A stretch of DNA of 45,850 nucleotides from Bacteroidales bacterium (lineage in GTDB: Bacteria; Bacteroidota; Bacteroidia; Bacteroidales; WCHB1-69). The stretch covers positions 1 through 45,850 of the forward strand of contig JAKSMB010000009.1 in the NCBI GenBank assembly GCA_024400875.1, written 5' to 3'. Of the stretch, positions 41,324 through 45,850 are shown one piece after another; the first letter of the stretch is position 1; every line of letters starts with the position of its first letter. The position numbers and the translations under genes were made by a program. Below the pieces are notes generated by a model. That model ran no database searches and was not told the origin of the DNA. It was given only the letters and a program-made list of their open reading frames with translations.

Positions 41324-43063
41324 ATGGAAGCAGCAATAGCAAACAAAATCGAGACCTGGTTGAACGAAGACTACGACCAGGAAATCAAGGAGCAAATTCG
41401 TTCCCTGCAAGAAAACAACCCACAGGAACTTATTGAATCATTCTATCGAGACCTTGAATTTGGTACGGGAGGTCTTCGAGGCATCATGGGCGTTGGATCC
41501 AACCGTATGAACAAGTACACCGTCGGATTTGCCACTCAAGGGTTAGCCAACTATCTGATTAAATGCTTCAAGAACCATTCAATCAGTGTTGCCATCTCCC
41601 ACGATTCCCGTCTGCAAAGTCGTGAATTCGCTGAGATTTCCGCATCGATTTTATCTGCAAACGGCATCAAGGTCTTCCTTTTCGAAGACCTTCGTCCAAC
41701 GCCAGAACTTTCCTTTGCCGTGCGACAACTTTCTTGTCAAGCCGGCATCATGATCACTGCTTCACACAACCCTAAAGAATACAACGGTTATAAAGTATAT
41801 TGGCAAGATGGTGGACAACTGGTGCCGCCACACGACAAGAACGTCATCAAGGAGGTGAATAAAATCACCTCCATACAGCAGGTGAAGTGGGAAGCTAACC
41901 CCTCTCTGATACAAGAGATAGGCGAAGATGTAGACAATATCTACCTTGACAAGATTGAAGCGCTCAGCATCAATCCAGAAGCCTGTAAGCGAGCCAAGAA
42001 CCTAAAGATCGTATATACGCCGCTGCACGGCACGGGCATCACGATGGTTCCTAAAGCGTTGGATCGTTTCGGATTCAAGAGCATCACCTTAGTGGAAGAG
42101 CAAGCCATTCCTGATGGCAATTTCCCAACGGTGAAATCACCCAACCCTGAAGAACATTCCGCACTGGAATTAGCGCTTCAGAAGGCCGACGAAATCGGCG
42201 CCGACCTCGTACTCGCCACCGACCCTGACGCCGACCGCGTGGGCATTGCCATTCGAGACATCGACGGCAAGATGATACTTCTTAACGGCAACCAGACCGG
42301 CTCACTTCTCGTACACTATGTCATCTCCCAATGGCAACAGAAAAACAAACTGACCGGCAACGAGTTCATCGTGAAGACCATCGTCACCACCGACCTCATC
42401 AAAACCATCGCCACAGACTTCAACATCGACTGTGACGATGTACTCACCGGCTTCAAATACATTGCCGAGGACATCCTGAAAAATGAGGGCAAGAAACAAT
42501 TCATCGTAGGCGGTGAAGAAAGTTACGGCTACCTCGCTGGCGACTTCGTTCGCGACAAAGATGCCGTTTCTGCATGTTGTCTTATTGCCGAGATGGCCGC
42601 ATACCATGCCACTTACGGAAAGCCTGGACACAAGTTGCTGATTGAAGTACTTCATGACATCTACCGTCAATACGGTTTCTACAAAGAGGGGTTGCTCTCG
42701 CTCACCAAGAAAGGCAAAGCCGGTCTGGAAGAAATCCAACAGATGATGAGCGATTTCCGCAACAACCCACCGAAATCATTAGGTGGCCAACCTGTCGTAA
42801 TGATGAAAGATTATGCCGTTTCCAAGTCTTACGACTACCGCAACAGCACCAACGAGGTCATTGACCTACCGACCTCCAATGTATTGCAATTCTTCCTATC
42901 CGACGGCAGCAAGGTGACAATACGTCCATCGGGCACAGAGCCGAAGATCAAGTTCTACTTTAGCGTTGTTGAATACATCAAGAAGAGAACCGACATCCGA
43001 GATGAAGAAGCCAAGTTGGATGCTAAAATCGAAATGTTAAAGAAAGACCTTGCAAAAGCATAA
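41324..43063 (+). CDS. Phosphoglucomutase/phosphomannomutase
   Basis: A 579-residue alpha-D-phosphohexomutase moving phosphate between C1 and C6 of glucose or mannose. The four domains show in order: phosphoserine loop MITASHNPKEYNG (Ser147), magnesium loop ATDPDADRVGIAI, sugar-recognition loop GGEESYGYLAGD, and the C-terminal phosphate-binding RPSGTEPKIKFYF. The length is that of the Bacteroidota and Firmicutes PgcA-type enzymes rather than the 450-residue ManB type. Substrate preference is not certain. It has its own promoter at 41296-41303 and a terminator directly after the stop. Confidence 0.93.
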   Translation: MEAAIANKIETWLNEDYDQEIKEQIRSLQENNPQELIESFYRDLEFGTGGLRGIMGVGSNRMNKYTVGFATQGLANYLIKCFKNHSISVAISHDSRLQSREFAEISASILSANGIKVFLFEDLRPTPELSFAVRQLSCQAGIMITASHNPKEYNGYKVYWQDGGQLVPPHDKNVIKEVNKITSIQQVKWEANPSLIQEIGEDVDNIYLDKIEALSINPEACKRAKNLKIVYTPLHGTGITMVPKALDRFGFKSITLVEEQAIPDGNFPTVKSPNPEEHSALELALQKADEIGADLVLATDPDADRVGIAIRDIDGKMILLNGNQTGSLLVHYVISQWQQKNKLTGNEFIVKTIVTTDLIKTIATDFNIDCDDVLTGFKYIAEDILKNEGKKQFIVGGEESYGYLAGDFVRDKDAVSACCLIAEMAAYHATYGKPGHKLLIEVLHDIYRQYGFYKEGLLSLTKKGKAGLEEIQQMMSDFRNNPPKSLGGQPVVMMKDYAVSKSYDYRNSTNEVIDLPTSNVLQFFLSDGSKVTIRPSGTEPKIKFYFSVVEYIKKRTDIRDEEAKLDAKIEMLKKDLAKA

Positions 43064-43064
43064 G

Positions 43065-43090
43065 AAAAGAGCCTAAACGGCTCTTTTTTC
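43065..43090 (+). terminator. Terminator of the phosphohexomutase gene
   Basis: AAAAGAGCC, loop TAAAC, GGCTCTTTT, then further T. It starts 1 bp after the stop codon. Confidence 0.85.
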
Positions 43091-43148
43091 TTTTAAAAAC
43101 AGGCGATCCCGCTCGTGCAATATCAACCATTGGCATTTATTTTTTTTA

Positions 43149-43156
43149 TATCTTTG
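43149..43156 (+). promoter_or_regulatory. Acetate-CoA ligase promoter -7 box (TATCTTTG)
   Basis: A perfect TAnnTTTG followed by CACG, 46 bp before the ATG at 43203. A leader of about 40 nt results. Confidence 0.7.
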
Positions 43157-43202
43157 CACGTTTATTGACACTTTAAGATAATTATTTAAAAATCAATACA
43201 AT

Positions 43203-45263
43203 ATGATTAATCCAAAACTCATTAATCCGAAGAGCATCGTTATCGTTGGTGCATCTTCCAACATCAACAAACCGGGCGGCAAGGTTTTACTTAACCTTCT
43301 TAACAGCAACTTCAAAGGTACTGTTTATGCCGTCAACCCAAAAGAAGATGAAGTTCAAGGTATCAAATGTTTCAAAACCGTTGAAGAACTTCCACAAGTA
43401 GATTGCGCCATCTTAGCCATCGCAGCCAAATTCTGTCCACACACCGTTGACGTATTGGCACATCAGAAAGAAACAGGTGGTTTCATCATCGTTTCTGCTG
43501 GTTTCGGCGAAGAGAATGAAGAAGGTGCTCGTCTCGAAAAAGAAATCGTAGATCATATCAACAGCGTTAATGGTTCATTGATCGGACCTAACTGTACGGG
43601 CTTCCTCAACGTTAACTATTGTGGTGCATTCGACGCTCCTATTCCAACCTTGGATCCTAAGGGTGTTGAATTCATCACCGGTTCTGGTGCTACCGCAGTT
43701 TTCATCAAGGAATACGGTATAACCAATGGTTTGACATTCAGTAGTGTTTGGGCAGTAGGTAACTCTGCACAAATGGGTATTGAAGAAGTTTTGGAACACT
43801 TGGATGAGACTTTCGACGCTGAAAAGAGTTCCCGCAACATCATGTTGTACATGGAAAAGGTTTCCAACCCACAAAAGTTGTTGAAACACTCCCGTTCATT
43901 GATCACCAAGGGTTGTCGCATTGCAGCCATCAAGTCTGGTAGCTCCGCAGCTGGTAGTCGTGCAGCATCTTCACACACCGGTGCGTTGGCAACATCCGAC
44001 GAAGCTGTTGAAGCACTCTTCCGCAAAGCTGGTATCGTACGTTGCCACAACCGTCAAGAATTGACCACCGTATGTGGTATCTTCACCTATCCTGAAATCA
44101 AGGGTAAAAACATCGCAGTCATCACCCACGCTGGTGGCCCTGCCGTTATGCTCACCGACGTGTTGTCAAACAACGGTCTTGACGTTCCACACATCGAAGG
44201 TCCTAAGGCTGATGAATTATTGAGCAAGTTGTTCGGTGGTTCTTCTGTTGGTAACCCTATCGACTTCCTCGCAACCGGTACAGCAGAACAATTGGGACAC
44301 ATCATCGATGCTTGTGAAAACGATTTCGACAACATCGACGCTATGTGTGTCATCTTCGGTTCTCCAGGTTTGTTTGCAAACTGGGAAGTTTACGACGTAC
44401 TCGACCAGAAGATGAAGACCTGCAAGAAACCGATCTTCCCTATCCTGCCATCCATCATCAACGTAAAAGACGAAATCCAAGATTTCATCACCAACAAGCA
44501 CCGTGTTAACTTCCCAGAAGAATGCGTATTCGGTAACGCATTGGCAAAGGTTGTCAACACTCCAAAACCACAACCTGTTGACGTAGAGCTTCCTGCTGTT
44601 GACAAGGATCGTATCCGCAAAGTCATCGACAGTTGCGAAAGCGGTTATATCGGACCAGACGCTATCACTGAATTGTTGGACGCTGCTGGCATCTCTCAAA
44701 AGCAAATCCGTGTAGTTGATCAAAAACAACAAGCTCTAGACTTCGCCAATGAAGTAGGTTACCCATTGGTAATGAAAGTCGTTGGTCCATTGCACAAGTC
44801 AGACGTTGGTGGTGTCACCTTGAACGTTATGGACATTGACACGGTAGCCAGCGAGTTTGATCGTCTGATGGCCATCAAAGACACCTACGCTGTTGAGATG
44901 TATCCAATGTTGGACGGTACTGAAGTTTACATTGGTGCCATCCGCGACGACAAGTTCGGTCACCAGATCTTCTACGGTTTGGGCGGTATCTTCATCGAAG
45001 TATTGAAGGACGTACAATCTGCCATCGCACCTATCACCCAAGAAGAAGCTAAGATCGGTTTGGGCAAGTTGCGTGGTTACAAGATCTTGGAAGGCGTTCG
45101 TGGTCAACAAGCAGTCAACTTGGACATTTACGCAGAGCAAGTTGCACGTGTATCCGCACTGGTACAGGCAGCTCCTGAAATCGTAGAAATGGACCTCAAT
45201 CCATTGCTTGGTACACCAAAGGCCGTTGTTGCCGTTGACGCTCGTATCAGAATTGAAAAATAA
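43203..45263 (+). CDS. ADP-forming acetate-CoA ligase, fused alpha-beta
   Basis: It converts acetyl-CoA (or another acyl-CoA), ADP and phosphate into the acid, CoA and ATP. It has 686 residues. The CoA-binding Rossmann domain starts at residue 10 (SIVIVGASSN). Two succinyl-CoA-ligase-like domains follow, with the phosphorylated histidine in SSHTGALATSDEA (His258). The C-terminal ATP-grasp domain has YPLVMKVVGPLHKSDVGGVTLNV and a final EIVEMDLNPLL. Both subunits of the archaeal enzyme are thus on one chain, alpha first. This offers one-step ATP production from acetyl-CoA in place of, or beside, Pta-AckA, neither of which is in the window. The acyl substrate is not certain. Confidence 0.9.
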   Translation: MINPKLINPKSIVIVGASSNINKPGGKVLLNLLNSNFKGTVYAVNPKEDEVQGIKCFKTVEELPQVDCAILAIAAKFCPHTVDVLAHQKETGGFIIVSAGFGEENEEGARLEKEIVDHINSVNGSLIGPNCTGFLNVNYCGAFDAPIPTLDPKGVEFITGSGATAVFIKEYGITNGLTFSSVWAVGNSAQMGIEEVLEHLDETFDAEKSSRNIMLYMEKVSNPQKLLKHSRSLITKGCRIAAIKSGSSAAGSRAASSHTGALATSDEAVEALFRKAGIVRCHNRQELTTVCGIFTYPEIKGKNIAVITHAGGPAVMLTDVLSNNGLDVPHIEGPKADELLSKLFGGSSVGNPIDFLATGTAEQLGHIIDACENDFDNIDAMCVIFGSPGLFANWEVYDVLDQKMKTCKKPIFPILPSIINVKDEIQDFITNKHRVNFPEECVFGNALAKVVNTPKPQPVDVELPAVDKDRIRKVIDSCESGYIGPDAITELLDAAGISQKQIRVVDQKQQALDFANEVGYPLVMKVVGPLHKSDVGGVTLNVMDIDTVASEFDRLMAIKDTYAVEMYPMLDGTEVYIGAIRDDKFGHQIFYGLGGIFIEVLKDVQSAIAPITQEEAKIGLGKLRGYKILEGVRGQQAVNLDIYAEQVARVSALVQAAPEIVEMDLNPLLGTPKAVVAVDARIRIEK

Positions 45264-45277
45264 AAATCATAATCACA

Positions 45278-45318
45278 GGGGTACAAGAGGAGGGGCATCC
45301 TTGCTTGTATCCCTTTTT
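45278..45318 (+). terminator. Terminator after the acetate-CoA ligase gene
   Basis: GGGGTACAAG (45278-45287) pairs with CTTGTATCCC (45304-45313) with one G-U pair and is followed by TTTTT. It ends 7 bp before the next start at 45326. No promoter box lies between, so the next gene may rely on partial read-through. Confidence 0.7.
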
Positions 45319-45325
45319 AACACAA

Positions 45326-45778
45326 ATGAATATGGAAAACAACATTGAAAATCAAGAATGTGCCGACATCAAAGGTACAACCGAATGCACTTCCAAAAAG
45401 AAATGCAATCGTAAGCATTGTATCGTTGCTGGCCTCATTGCTGTTGTAGTTCTCGTACTGGCATTCCTCATCCTGCGTAGCACACCGATGAAGATCCACA
45501 AGTTGGCCAAATTCACCAAGCAGGTAGAAGCCGACTATGCACAATATTCCAACTCCGAATTGGAGAAAGCTACAGCTAAATTCGAGAAACAACTCACCCG
45601 TTTAAACAAACGTGAACTGAACGGCAGACAAGAAGAGAAAGTTCGCGATCTTCGTAACGAATGCATCGGTTATTTCGCACAAGCTAAGGCTCGTTTAATC
45701 CTCCAGGAGTACAACAGCGCTGTTGATGCTGCTGGCGAAGCCGTAAAAGATGCTATCAAATCTATGAAGAACGATTAA
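45326..45778 (+). CDS. Small single-pass membrane protein of unknown function
   Basis: It has 150 residues from the ATG at 45326; the in-frame ATG at 45305 lies inside the terminator stem and is rejected. A second ATG follows at 45332. The N-terminal 30 residues are polar and cysteine-containing (QECADIKG, KKKCNRKHC). A transmembrane helix runs about 36-55 (IVAGLIAVVVLVLAFLIL). The remaining 95 residues are charged and helical (LEKATAKFEKQLTRLNKRELNG), likely a coiled coil facing the periplasm if the lysine-rich N-terminus stays inside. No domain is recognised. It follows the acetate-CoA ligase gene by 62 bp across a terminator and may be expressed by read-through. Confidence 0.65.
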   Translation: MNMENNIENQECADIKGTTECTSKKKCNRKHCIVAGLIAVVVLVLAFLILRSTPMKIHKLAKFTKQVEADYAQYSNSELEKATAKFEKQLTRLNKRELNGRQEEKVRDLRNECIGYFAQAKARLILQEYNSAVDAAGEAVKDAIKSMKND

Positions 45779-45850
45779 TAACGGTTATCGTTTGTAAACT
45801 ATTGGTGTCCGATAAAACTTTTTTTTGAGGGCAAAAAATAAGGGCTGATT

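Noticed and set aside
43203-45263. Accidental fusion of two acetate-CoA ligase subunits
   Set aside because: Single-chain alpha-beta ADP-forming ligases of this length are common in bacteria.

Overview
The window looks like a chromosomal segment of a fermentative member of the Bacteroidota, most likely order Bacteroidales. Three things point there. Most transcription units start just downstream of a TAnnTTTG(C) box, the -7 element of the Bacteroidetes primary sigma factor. The protein set is typical (DUF4230 pair, Porin_10-like porin, RprX-like kinase, YwqK-type repeats, a T9SS-like C-terminal tail). Clear Shine-Dalgarno sequences are almost absent. I cannot fix the family. I see no tRNA, rRNA, CRISPR array, prophage or intact insertion sequence. 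No gene-free stretch reaches 300 bases; the longest, 39871-40154, holds two divergent promoters.

Layout. 1-4900: terminators, a secreted DUF4412-like protein, and topoisomerase IV subunit A overlapping a di-heme peroxidase lipoprotein. 4900-15100: housekeeping genes (PIF1-like helicase with a C-terminal HTH, RecJ, DnaA, a sugar nucleotidyltransferase, protein isoaspartyl methyltransferase, ClpB). 15200-28140: plus-strand genes comprising two DUF4230 proteins, a porin, then a tightly packed run fumC - prsW - TPR/MORN protein - malic enzyme - LuxC-like protein - sensor kinase. 28170-31020: a minus-strand operon nadE - BadF/BadG-type kinase - tsaE - a shortened alanine-dehydrogenase-like protein. 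31100-34090: a large unrecognised membrane-anchored protein and a small secreted protein. 34200-39975: thirteen ribosomal protein genes, rplV to rpsE. 40150-45780: ROK sugar kinase, phosphohexomutase, ADP-forming acetate-CoA ligase and a small membrane protein.

How the genes work together. FumC and malic enzyme carry fumarate to malate to pyruvate. The sugar kinase and hexose-phosphate mutase feed or drain the glucose-phosphate pool. The ADP-forming ligase recovers ATP from acetyl-CoA. Together these suggest a saccharolytic anaerobe or microaerophile, although the di-heme peroxidase implies some peroxide defence.

Most interesting points. (1) The normally contiguous S10-spc ribosomal operon is present only as an internal block with its own promoter and terminator, flanked by unrelated genes. 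(2) clpB has a near-consensus sigma-54 promoter just downstream of a TGACA-AAA-TGTCA palindrome. (3) A sensor kinase without an adjacent regulator is flanked by two apparently degenerate dehydrogenases: a LuxC-like protein lacking the conserved Cys, and an alanine-dehydrogenase-like protein whose whole NAD-binding domain is missing. (4) There is a roughly 1,100-residue exported TPR/MORN protein of unknown role.
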